From assembly GCF_001750105.1 (NCBI RefSeq), contig NZ_CP014143.1:3069501-3133500 (forward strand): 64,000 nt of DNA. The letters run 5' to 3'. Positions 35,577 to 43,586 of the stretch are shown here, piece by piece. The position numbers and the translations under genes are program-made. The notes below the pieces were generated by a model, which did no database searches, was not told the origin of the DNA, and saw nothing but the letters and a program-made list of their open reading frames with translations. Source of the DNA: Microbulbifer aggregans (GTDB lineage Bacteria; Pseudomonadota; Gammaproteobacteria; Pseudomonadales; Cellvibrionaceae). Each line of letters starts with the position of its first letter. The stretch's first letter is position 1.

Positions 35577-36788
35577 ATGATCCTGACCGACGAACACCGC
35601 GAACTCCAGCGCACTGTAAGAAATTTTGTCCAGCAGGAGATCAATCCCTGCGTTGATGAATGGGAACGGGCGGGCGCATTTCCGGTACATGATCTCTTCC
35701 TTGAACTGGGCAAGCTTGGCCTGCTGGGAATCAGCAAGCCGGAAGCCTGGGGTGGCCTTGGCCTCGACTTCAGTTACGAGGCGGTATTTCTCGAGGAGCT
35801 GGGTGCGGCACACTGCGGCGGGGTACCCCTATCCATTGCTGTGCAGACTTCGATGGCAACACCGGCGCTGGCAAACTTTGCCAGCGATGAGCTGAAGGCG
35901 GAATTTCTCGCACCCGCGATTCGGGGTGAGACAGTAGCCTCGATCGCCGTCTCAGAGCCCGGCGCCGGTTCAGATGTCGCCGCGATCAAGACCCACGCCC
36001 GCAGTGACGGTGATGACTACATTGTCAACGGCGAGAAAATGTGGATTACGAATGCCCCCGCAGCAGATTTTTTCTGCACCCTGGTCAATACCGGTGAGGG
36101 CAAACCCCACCAGAATAAATCCCTGCTGGTCATCCCCGCCGACAGCCCCGGGATTACCGTTGGCAAGCGGCTGCATAAAATGGGCATGCGTTCGTCAGAG
36201 ACCGCACCGGTGGCGTTCGAGGACGTCCGGGTGCCGAAGCGCAACCGCATCGGTGACGAGGGTGCCGGCTTCCTGTTGCAGATGCTGCAGTTCCAGGAGG
36301 AGCGCCTGGCCGGGGCAGCGCTCACTATCCGCGGCCTCGAGAACTGCATCAGCCATACCATCGATCACGTGCGTGAGCGCAAGGTTTTCGGTGCTCCCCT
36401 ACTGGACAACCAGGCCATCCACTTCGCTCTCGCCGAGATGCAAACCGAGGTGGAGTGCTTCCGCTCTTTAACCTGGCGTGCCGTCGAAGCATTCGTTGCG
36501 GGCGAGGATGTCACCACGCTGGCCTCGATGGCGAAACTGAAGGCCGGCCGCCTGTGCCGCAGCATCCCCGACCAGTGCCTGCAGTTCTGGGGCGGAATGG
36601 GCTATGTGGAAGAAACCCTGATCAACAGAGCCTACCGTGACTGTCGACTGACGCCAATTGGCGGCGGCGCTGACGAAGTCATGCTCGGCATCATCTGCAA
36701 GCTGATGGGCATTCTCCCGAGCCGTAAGCGCCAGAAGAGCTCCCCTCCCAAAGCCACCGAGCAAAGTTCAGTCGGTGATGCCGATTGA
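35577..36788 (+). CDS. Acyl-CoA dehydrogenase (atuD-like)
   Basis: FAD-dependent acyl-CoA dehydrogenase of 403 residues. The flavin-binding signature AVSEPGAGSDVAAIKTHA and KMWITNAPAADFFCTLVN are present, then KMGMRSSETAPVAFEDVRVP and the C-terminal FWGGMGYVEETLINRAYRDCRLTPIGGGADEVM. In the atu order this position holds the enzyme that oxidises citronellyl-CoA to geranyl-CoA; the substrate here is an inference from neighbours. A 20-residue Lys/Ser-rich tail follows the core. Confidence 0.93.
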   Translation: MILTDEHRELQRTVRNFVQQEINPCVDEWERAGAFPVHDLFLELGKLGLLGISKPEAWGGLGLDFSYEAVFLEELGAAHCGGVPLSIAVQTSMATPALANFASDELKAEFLAPAIRGETVASIAVSEPGAGSDVAAIKTHARSDGDDYIVNGEKMWITNAPAADFFCTLVNTGEGKPHQNKSLLVIPADSPGITVGKRLHKMGMRSSETAPVAFEDVRVPKRNRIGDEGAGFLLQMLQFQEERLAGAALTIRGLENCISHTIDHVRERKVFGAPLLDNQAIHFALAEMQTEVECFRSLTWRAVEAFVAGEDVTTLASMAKLKAGRLCRSIPDQCLQFWGGMGYVEETLINRAYRDCRLTPIGGGADEVMLGIICKLMGILPSRKRQKSSPPKATEQSSVGDAD

Positions 36789-36848
36789 GAGGTCGGACAG
36801 GAAGAAGAACCGTGAAGGTTACTGTTACAGAGCACAGGAGAAGCCGGC

Positions 36849-37652
36849 ATGACAGCGCTCATTACTGAACAACAGGGCTGCGTGATCAGGGTCACCCTGA
36901 ATCGACCGGAGCAGCGCAACGCGCTCAACCGTGCATCCATTGAGGAACTGGAAACCGTGTTGACCGCGGCGGAAAACGATCCGCAGGTACGCGCCCTGCT
37001 GATTCGTGGTGCCGGTGGTAACTTCTGTGCCGGCGGCGACCTGAGCGACATGCTCGAGGCACAGCAGGCTTACAGCGACGGCAATCCAAACGCTTTTGCA
37101 GAATTGAGCCGTCGCTTCGGCCGACTGCTGCAGGCAATGGAGCGCAGCCGATTGGTCATCGTATGTGCGATTGAGGGTGTGGCCATGGGCGGCGGTGTGG
37201 GCCTGGTCTGTGCCAGCGATATCTCGATTGCGGCGCCGGGCGCTCACTTTTCTTTACCGGAGACCCGGCTCGGACTGCTGCCCGCACAGATTGCCCCCTT
37301 CCTTAACAGCCGTATCGGGCCGGGCCAGACACGGCGACTGGCTCTCGGCGGTGAAAAACTGGATGCGGCCGAAGCACTCCATATCGGGCTGGTGCATCAA
37401 TTGGCCGTTAGCGCGGAAGAGCTGGACCGTGGCATCGATGCGCTCCTTGCCAATATCCGCCGTAGCGCACCCTCCGCCCTTGCCGCTACCAAGGCATTGA
37501 TACGCGATAGCATCGGGATTGCCCCGGCCGAGCAGGACGCTGTCCTGGATGCCGCGGCAGGGAAATTTTCAGCAGCCGTGCTGGGGGACGAGGGGCGCGA
37601 GGGCGCCCTCGCCTTCCTGGAAAAGCGTCAACCTGAGTGGGCCGAGCAATGA
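36849..37652 (+). CDS. Enoyl-CoA hydratase/isomerase, methylglutaconyl-CoA-hydratase-like (atuE-like)
   Basis: Crotonase-fold enzyme of 267 residues. Oxyanion-hole blocks RGAGGNFCAGGDLSDM and AIEGVAMGGGVGLVCASDISIAAPGAHFSLPETRLGLLPAQIAPFLNSRIG, the latter with the typical hydratase Glu, are close to the 3-methylglutaconyl-CoA / isohexenylglutaconyl-CoA hydratase group (LiuC, AtuE). It would hydrate the carboxylation product before lyase cleavage. Its stop overlaps the next start by four bases (ATGA), so the two are translationally coupled. Confidence 0.92.
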   Translation: MTALITEQQGCVIRVTLNRPEQRNALNRASIEELETVLTAAENDPQVRALLIRGAGGNFCAGGDLSDMLEAQQAYSDGNPNAFAELSRRFGRLLQAMERSRLVIVCAIEGVAMGGGVGLVCASDISIAAPGAHFSLPETRLGLLPAQIAPFLNSRIGPGQTRRLALGGEKLDAAEALHIGLVHQLAVSAEELDRGIDALLANIRRSAPSALAATKALIRDSIGIAPAEQDAVLDAAAGKFSAAVLGDEGREGALAFLEKRQPEWAEQ

Positions 37653-39706
37653 AGGCTGAAGCACAGGAGAACCGCCCTGGCCATGAGCGCCCGACGCTGC
37701 TGGTTGCCAACCGTGGAGAAATAGCCGCTCGGATTATTCGCACTGCCCGGGCGCAGGGCTACCGCACCATCGCCATCTACAGCGATGCAGACGCGGACAG
37801 CCCACACGTGCAGTTGGCCGATAGCGCCATTGCCATCGGCGGCCGGACGCCAGCAGAATCCTACCTGGATATCGAGCGTGTACTGGCGGCCGCCGATCAG
37901 GGCGGGGCCAGAGCGGTACATCCCGGCTATGGCTTTCTGTCGGAAAATGCCGAATTTGCCTGTGCCTGTGTCGAGCGCGGACTGGTTTTTGTTGGCCCCG
38001 CACCGGACACCATCGAACTGATGGGCAACAAGCGTCGGGCCAAATCGCTGGCGGAGTCCGCCGGCGTGCCGGGTATTCCCGGCTACAGTGGTGAGCAGAC
38101 CGATGACGCCCTGCTAAAGGCGGCCCTGGAGATTGGCTTCCCGATCATGATCAAAGCCACGGACGGTGGCGGCGGACGGGGGATGCGCCTCGTTCGGGAT
38201 CGAGAGAGCTTTGCCGACCAGCTGCGCTCCGCACGCTCGGAAGCCAGTGCCGCTTTCGGCAGTGACGAAGTCATCCTCGAGAAAGCCATTTTCTCCGCTC
38301 GCCATATCGAAGTGCAGGTTTTCGCAGATACCAAAGGCACTGTCGTGCACCTGGGCGAACGGGACTGCTCCCTGCAGCGGCGCCATCAGAAAATCATCGA
38401 AGAAAGCCCCTCGCCGGCGGTAGACCCGGCACTGCGGGCCCGTCTTGGCGATGCCGCAAAGGCCGTCGCCAGTGCCTGCCATTATGTTGGCGCCGGCACG
38501 GTGGAATTTCTCCTCGACGATGATGGCAACTTCTATTTTCTGGAAATGAACACGCGATTGCAGGTCGAACACCCGGTGACTGAAATGGTCAGCGGTTTCG
38601 ACCTGGTCGCCTGGCAACTCCTGGTTTCCCGCGGCGATCCGCTGCCTGCCGATCAGGTTGAAATTGACCGGCGGCTGGCCCAGGGCGGACACGCGATTGA
38701 GGCGCGGCTATATGCGGAGGACCCGGCCAATGGTTTTCTCCCACAGAGCGGCAGGATACTGCACTGGCAGGCACCAACCGGTGACGGTATCCGGGTGGAT
38801 TCAGGCATCTGCACCGGACAGCTGATTACACCTTTCTATGACCCGATGCTGGGCAAACTGATCGCCTGGGGTGAGGACCGTGAACAGGCGCGCCTGCGGT
38901 TACTCGGGGCATTACAGGCACCGAGCTTCGTCGGTCCTGCCCATAACTTTTCTTTTCTGTGCGGGCTCGCCTCCAGCCCCGATTTTACCGATGGCCTGAT
39001 CACCACGGATTATCTCGACCGTGCGGGTACCTCACCTGAATCGTCCGCCCCGTCGCCCGGGCTGGTTACTGTTGCCGCGACGCTACTGCATGAGCACAGT
39101 ATCCGTGAGCGGGATCGACGCTCTGGCAGGGCCAACTGGCGCACTGCCAGCGATGACACCCCCCTGCTCTATCGGCTGGAAACCGCCGGCGAAGTCCGCG
39201 ACTGCCTGCTCTGGCCACAGCCTCAGGGCCACTATCGGGTTGAATGCGAGGCTGAAACCAGCACGGTCACCATTCTGCACCGCGACGCCGACACTACCTT
39301 ATCGAGGGTTGAACTCACCATCGGGAGCAGGCGATCCAGTTATTCCTATCTAGCGGACGGGGATTTGCTGCATCTGCTCGACCAGGGTACTCAATGGCGC
39401 TTTTCCAACAGTACCCAGGCACCAGCCAGCAACCGGGCGCCAGCAACCTCGGGCCAGATTTTGGCACCGATGGATGGCTGCATCATCGAAGTACACACCC
39501 GTGCCGGCGCCAGAGTCGCACGGGGCGAGACACTCGCGGTGATGGAGGCGATGAAGATGGAGCACCCGCTGAAAGCCGCGTGTGACGGCGAGGTGATCAA
39601 GCTCGCTGCAGGGGCCGGGGATCAGGTCCGCGGTGGCCAGCTATTGGTCGAAATCGAAGCAGCAATCGAAACAGACTCGCTCATGCACCCGGAATCCACT
39701 GAATGA
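37649..39706 (+). CDS. Acyl-CoA carboxylase alpha subunit, biotin carboxylase plus BCCP (atuF-like)
   Basis: 685 residues. ATG 37649 overlaps the hydratase stop; the frame extends only four codons further. Biotin carboxylase domain: LLVANRGEIAARIIRTARAQGY, HPGYGFLSENAEFA, KATDGGGGRGMRLV, ERDCSLQRRHQKIIEESPS, MNTRLQVEHPVTEM, RLYAEDPANGFLPQSG. The C-terminal biotinyl domain has MDGCIIEVHTRAGARVARGETLAVMEAMKMEHPLKAA with the biotinylated Lys in MEAMKMEH. It pairs with the carboxyltransferase encoded at 33913-35520 to form a heteromeric acyl-CoA carboxylase. Confidence 0.95.
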   Translation: MKAEAQENRPGHERPTLLVANRGEIAARIIRTARAQGYRTIAIYSDADADSPHVQLADSAIAIGGRTPAESYLDIERVLAAADQGGARAVHPGYGFLSENAEFACACVERGLVFVGPAPDTIELMGNKRRAKSLAESAGVPGIPGYSGEQTDDALLKAALEIGFPIMIKATDGGGGRGMRLVRDRESFADQLRSARSEASAAFGSDEVILEKAIFSARHIEVQVFADTKGTVVHLGERDCSLQRRHQKIIEESPSPAVDPALRARLGDAAKAVASACHYVGAGTVEFLLDDDGNFYFLEMNTRLQVEHPVTEMVSGFDLVAWQLLVSRGDPLPADQVEIDRRLAQGGHAIEARLYAEDPANGFLPQSGRILHWQAPTGDGIRVDSGICTGQLITPFYDPMLGKLIAWGEDREQARLRLLGALQAPSFVGPAHNFSFLCGLASSPDFTDGLITTDYLDRAGTSPESSAPSPGLVTVAATLLHEHSIRERDRRSGRANWRTASDDTPLLYRLETAGEVRDCLLWPQPQGHYRVECEAETSTVTILHRDADTTLSRVELTIGSRRSSYSYLADGDLLHLLDQGTQWRFSNSTQAPASNRAPATSGQILAPMDGCIIEVHTRAGARVARGETLAVMEAMKMEHPLKAACDGEVIKLAAGAGDQVRGGQLLVEIEAAIETDSLMHPESTE

Positions 39707-39715
39707 GAGTTCACT

Positions 39716-40879
39716 GTGTTTGATATCGACAGCACCCGGCTCGCCAATCCATTCTTTACCGATGAGCACCAGCAGTGGCGGCAACAGTTACGCCGTTTTG
39801 TTTCCCGTGAAATTCTGCCGCATGTTAATGACTGGGATGAGGCCTGTGCCCTGCCGGGTGACCTGTGGGGCCGGGCTGCGGATGTGGGACTGTTGCAGCT
39901 GGGCTACCCCGAAGAATACGGCGGAGTCCCCGCAGATATCTTTCATGTGATCGTCGCGGCAGAGGAACTGGCCCGCTGTGGCGCTGGAGGGGTTTATGCC
40001 AGCCTGATGGTCCACGGTATCGCCCTGCCGCCGCTGGTGCATTACGCATCGGAGGCGTTGAAAGAAGCCGTGATTCCTCCGGTTTTGCGCGGCAAGCGAC
40101 ATATCGCACTGGCTGTCACGGAACCCGGTGGCGGCTCGGACGTGGCCAACCTGAAGTGCCGGGCTCGACGTAGCGGGGACGAATTTATTGTCACAGGAGA
40201 GAAAACTTTCATCACCGGCGGTATGCGCGCGGACTGGTTCACCACTGCCGTGCGCACCGGGGACGACGGCTTCGGGGGCATTAGCCTGCTGTTGATCCCT
40301 GCCAATGCACCAGGCGTGCACCGTCAGCAGCTGGACCGGAAACAGGGTTGGTGGTGCTCGGATACTGCCACCATTTTCTTTGATGAAGTCCGGGTGCCCG
40401 CAAGCAACCTGATCGGCGAGGAGAACCAGGGCTTTCTCCCCATCGTGCACAACTTCAATCAGGAGCGCCTTGGCATCGCGGCATCCTGTATCGAGTTCAG
40501 CCGCGTGTGCCTGCAGGAAGCCATCGAATGGGCGCAGGAGCGGGAGACATTCGGCAAGCGGCTTGCCAGCCATCAGGTCATCCGGCACAAGTTCGCGCAG
40601 ATGCTGCAACGCATCAACACCACCCAGGCTTACCTGGACCTGTGCGCCTGGCAAGAACAGCAGGGCCAACTCAAGGTCACCGATGTCGCCCTGCTCAAGG
40701 TACAGGCCACGGAAACTCTTGAGTACTGCGCCCGCGAAGCCATGCAGGTAATCGGTGGCGCCAGCTATATGCGGGGCAGCCGCACCGAGCGCATTTATCG
40801 GGAGGTCAGGGTCAACGCCATCGGTGGCGGCTCCGAGGAAATCCTGCGGGATCTCGCCTCGCGCCAGATGGGTATCTGA
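39716..40879 (+). CDS. Second acyl-CoA dehydrogenase of the cluster
   Basis: 387 residues, GTG start 9 bp after the biotin carboxylase stop. Flavin-binding signature AVTEPGGGSDVANLKCRA and EKTFITGGMRADWFTTAVRT, then GWWCSDTATIFFDEVRVPASNLIG, NFNQERLGIAASCIEFSRVC and the ending YREVRVNAIGGGSEEILRDLASRQ. It differs from the atuD-like gene and presumably handles a later unsaturation (chain-shortened acyl-CoA), but the assignment is only positional. It converges with the AGCS symporter gene (16-bp gap). Confidence 0.92.
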   Translation: MFDIDSTRLANPFFTDEHQQWRQQLRRFVSREILPHVNDWDEACALPGDLWGRAADVGLLQLGYPEEYGGVPADIFHVIVAAEELARCGAGGVYASLMVHGIALPPLVHYASEALKEAVIPPVLRGKRHIALAVTEPGGGSDVANLKCRARRSGDEFIVTGEKTFITGGMRADWFTTAVRTGDDGFGGISLLLIPANAPGVHRQQLDRKQGWWCSDTATIFFDEVRVPASNLIGEENQGFLPIVHNFNQERLGIAASCIEFSRVCLQEAIEWAQERETFGKRLASHQVIRHKFAQMLQRINTTQAYLDLCAWQEQQGQLKVTDVALLKVQATETLEYCAREAMQVIGGASYMRGSRTERIYREVRVNAIGGGSEEILRDLASRQMGI

Positions 40880-40895
40880 CTAGAGCCGGTTTCCG

Positions 40896-42371
40896 CTAGC
40901 GGTTGCCATCCCACACATCGTGTTCGACCCCGGGAATATTATGCTTGCGCGCATCGAACACCGGTTCCCGCACACCCTGGGCGCGCTGCGCTTCGTAATC
41001 CGCCAGCACCCGGAAGGCTACGCCGGAAAGAAGCAGAATTGCCAGCAGGTTGGCGGTGGCCATAAAGCCCATGGACATATCCGCCATATTCCACAACAGG
41101 GCGAAGTTATCCGAGCTGCCGCTGTACGCCACCCAGGCACCGAACAGGATGAAGAGAATGTAGAGGGCCCGGTAACAGAAAATCGAAGTGCGGGTATGCC
41201 AGAGATAGAAGATATTCGTCTCTGCGTAGTAATAGTTTGCAATGATCGAAGTGAAGGCAAAGAAAATCAGTGCGAACGCAACAAAGCTCCCTCCCCAGGA
41301 TCCCACTTCACTGGCGAGCGCATCCTGGGTCAGTGTCACACCTTCCATGTTGCCCACCATGTGCATGTCGGCCAGTAGGATGATCGACGCGGTAGCGGTA
41401 CAGATCAGGATCGTATCGAGAAAAACCGAAGCCATCTGCACGTAACCCTGAATCGCCGGATGTTTGACATCCGCAGCCGCGCCAACGTTCGGTGAGGACC
41501 CCATACCGGCCTCGTTGGAGAAGAGCCCGCGCTTGATACCATTGGCAATCACCGCGCCCAGCGCACCGGCACCGGCCTCCTCCAGGCCAAACGCACCACC
41601 GATGATATCGCCCAGCACTCGCAGCAGTTCACCGAAATTCATCACGATTACGGCGATGGCAATTGCGAGATAGGCGAGCGCCATAAAAGGCACCACGATA
41701 CTGGCAAAGCGACCAATGCTGTGAATACCGCCGAATACGATGACGCCTGCCAGCAGCGCGATACAGAGCCCCACCAGTAATGGGTTGACGCCCCAGGCGC
41801 CGTTGACCGCCGCGGCCATCGCGTTGGCCTGTACCGCATTGAAGAAGAAGCCAAAACTCAGGATCAGGAAAATGGAGAACAGTACCGAGAGCCACTTCCA
41901 GCGTTTGCCCAGCCCCTTCTCGATGTAATAGGCCGGGCCACCCCGGAATGTGCCGTGCTCTTCGCCCCGCTCCTTGTAGGTCTGGGCCAGGGTGTTCTCG
42001 ATAAAGCTGGTCGCCATTCCAAGCAGCCCGACCATCCACATCCAGAACACTGCGCCGGGGCCGCCCGCGGTGATGGCCACCGCGACGCCGGCGATATTGC
42101 CGGTCCCCACCCGCGCCGCAGCGCTGGTGGCAAAAGCTTCGAAGGAGGAAACAGAATCGCTGTGCTCGTGGTGGAAGCTGTGGCGCATCACCGACAGCAT
42201 GTGGCCGAAGTGCCGGAACTGAATAAAGCGGCTGTGCCAGGTGAAGTAGATGCCGGTCGGCAAAAGCCCGACAATCAGAATTCCCAGCCACCATAAACCG
42301 CCGATACCGCCCCAGGTAATCGCATTACCCCAGCCAATGAAGCCGGCGAGGCCATCCAGGAAGGCTTGCAT
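40896..42371 (-). CDS. Sodium:alanine/glycine symporter (AGCS family)
   Basis: 491-residue membrane protein with 11-12 helices. ATG 42371 is preceded by GGAG; an in-frame extension exists upstream to 42431. Signatures: FATSAAARVGTGNIAGVAVAITAGGPGAVFWMWMVGLLGMATSFIE, GGPAYYIEKGLG, GAVIANGIKRGLFSNEAGMGSSPNVGAAADVKHPAIQGYVQM. They match the alanine:cation symporter family that imports L-alanine, glycine or related amino acids with sodium. It stands between the catabolic cluster and BKACE; the 120-bp gap upstream of it gives no clear promoter or operator. Confidence 0.95.
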   Translation of the reverse strand: MQAFLDGLAGFIGWGNAITWGGIGGLWWLGILIVGLLPTGIYFTWHSRFIQFRHFGHMLSVMRHSFHHEHSDSVSSFEAFATSAAARVGTGNIAGVAVAITAGGPGAVFWMWMVGLLGMATSFIENTLAQTYKERGEEHGTFRGGPAYYIEKGLGKRWKWLSVLFSIFLILSFGFFFNAVQANAMAAAVNGAWGVNPLLVGLCIALLAGVIVFGGIHSIGRFASIVVPFMALAYLAIAIAVIVMNFGELLRVLGDIIGGAFGLEEAGAGALGAVIANGIKRGLFSNEAGMGSSPNVGAAADVKHPAIQGYVQMASVFLDTILICTATASIILLADMHMVGNMEGVTLTQDALASEVGSWGGSFVAFALIFFAFTSIIANYYYAETNIFYLWHTRTSIFCYRALYILFILFGAWVAYSGSSDNFALLWNMADMSMGFMATANLLAILLLSGVAFRVLADYEAQRAQGVREPVFDARKHNIPGVEHDVWDGNR

Positions 42372-42491
42372 GAGAAGCTCCAGAGCAAACAGCGCCACCG
42401 GCCCGGAATTCGCCGGAAACCGCTGGCGCACAAAGCCACTAATCTAACAAGCGTAGACGAGTTATGGAGCTTGCAGGGCCGGCCTAGGGGG

Positions 42492-43346
42492 TCAGAGGAA
42501 AATCTCACGTGCCCGCTGCGGAGATACCACCTTGCGGCCCGCCTGCTGGGCAACCTGCACCAACGCTTCGATCAGCTGGCCGTTGCCAGAGGTACGCTCA
42601 CCACCGGGGAGATAAAAGGTATCCTCCACGCCGGTGCGCAAATGTCCGCCCAACTCGGCCGTGCGACGATGCACCGGCCAGATCTCTTCCCTGCCGATCA
42701 GGGTGGTCTGCCACAGGGCGCCGGGCTTCATGTAGCGGGGCAACAATGCCAGCAGTTCGCCATCTGCGGGCATACCCGAGGCCACACCCATCACCAAGTT
42801 GTAATTGGGCCTGTCCACCATCCCCACATCGGCAAACATGCCCACCGAGCGGACGATGCCCACATCAAAACATTCAAACTCGGGACGGGTACCCGTCTCC
42901 TGGCAGACCGCCAGCAGTTCCTCGACTTTATCCACCGGGTTTTCGAACAACATCGGCGGCCAGGCCCAGGTGCCATTGGAACGGGCCTTGAGGTAATTCA
43001 GGCTACCGGCATTGCATGCGGCGATCTCGGGACGCCCGGCACGAATACATGCCAGGGCTCCCGACTGATCGCGTCCGATGGTGCCGGTCGTGAAATTGAG
43101 AATAACCCCAGGGCAGGCGCTGCGGATTGCCTCGGCGATTGCCGTTGCCACTTCTGGATCCCAGCTGGGCAGATGGCCCATGCCTGGCTCCTGCGCGCGG
43201 AAGTGCACGTGCATCACGGCTGCGCCCGCGTCATAGGCCTCCCGCGCTGACTTCGCCATTTCCTCGGGCGTCACGGGCACCGGGTGCTGGCTCGGATTGG
43301 TGAGCACCCCGGTCAGGGCACAGGTAATCACTACCTCATCGGACAT
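42492..43346 (-). CDS. BKACE (beta-keto acid cleavage enzyme, DUF849)
   Basis: 284 residues from ATG 43346, with GAGAGGAG six bases upstream; open frames run upstream to 43376. Members cleave a beta-keto acid with acetyl-CoA into acetoacetate and a shortened CoA ester; the founding member is 3-keto-5-aminohexanoate cleavage enzyme. Signatures: VVITCALTGVLTNPSQHPVPVTPEEMAKSAREAYDAGAAVMHVHFR, ILNFTTGTIG, EFECFDVGIVRSVG, YNLVMGVASGMPAD and GGHLRTGVEDTFYLPGG. HVHFR, ECFD and GLRTGVED-type motifs hold zinc and substrate. The operator-like palindrome 83 bp upstream matches the TetR site at 32933, so I infer shared control. The actual keto-acid substrate is unknown. Confidence 0.93.
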   Translation of the reverse strand: MSDEVVITCALTGVLTNPSQHPVPVTPEEMAKSAREAYDAGAAVMHVHFRAQEPGMGHLPSWDPEVATAIAEAIRSACPGVILNFTTGTIGRDQSGALACIRAGRPEIAACNAGSLNYLKARSNGTWAWPPMLFENPVDKVEELLAVCQETGTRPEFECFDVGIVRSVGMFADVGMVDRPNYNLVMGVASGMPADGELLALLPRYMKPGALWQTTLIGREEIWPVHRRTAELGGHLRTGVEDTFYLPGGERTSGNGQLIEALVQVAQQAGRKVVSPQRAREIFL

Positions 43347-43428
43347 GCGCATCTCCTCTCGACAGGCAGTCATCACCGCCTACGTTTCCTTGCCTTCAAC
43401 CGAGACAGCATTGAAAGGCGCCCGCACA

Positions 43429-43446
43429 ACCAAGCAAGCGCTTGGT
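43429..43446. promoter_or_regulatory. Second copy of the TetR operator-like palindrome
   Basis: ACCAAGCAAGCGCTTGGT, identical to the site at 32933 in 17 of 18 bases (T to C at position 11). It lies 83 bp upstream of BKACE and 141 bp upstream of the S9 peptidase gene. By position it fits control of BKACE better. A link to the TetR is inferred from sequence identity. Confidence 0.75.
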
Positions 43447-43586
43447 GCGATTGCAGTGAAAGTACCATACTGGGCAGCGGTACAGAAGCTCGGGCCGCTC
43501 AACCGGTTTAAGCCTCGTCGCCCGCTTGTATCGGTCTTTCGCCATCGGCAAAATGCCCGGCACACTCACGGAGGGAGAATTCTTCG

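Noticed and set aside
32194..40879. Assignment of the cluster to leucine/isovalerate (liu) catabolism
   Set aside because: Gene order and TetR regulator fit atu better, and no HMG-CoA lyase or MerR regulator is present. It remains an alternative until phylogeny is done.
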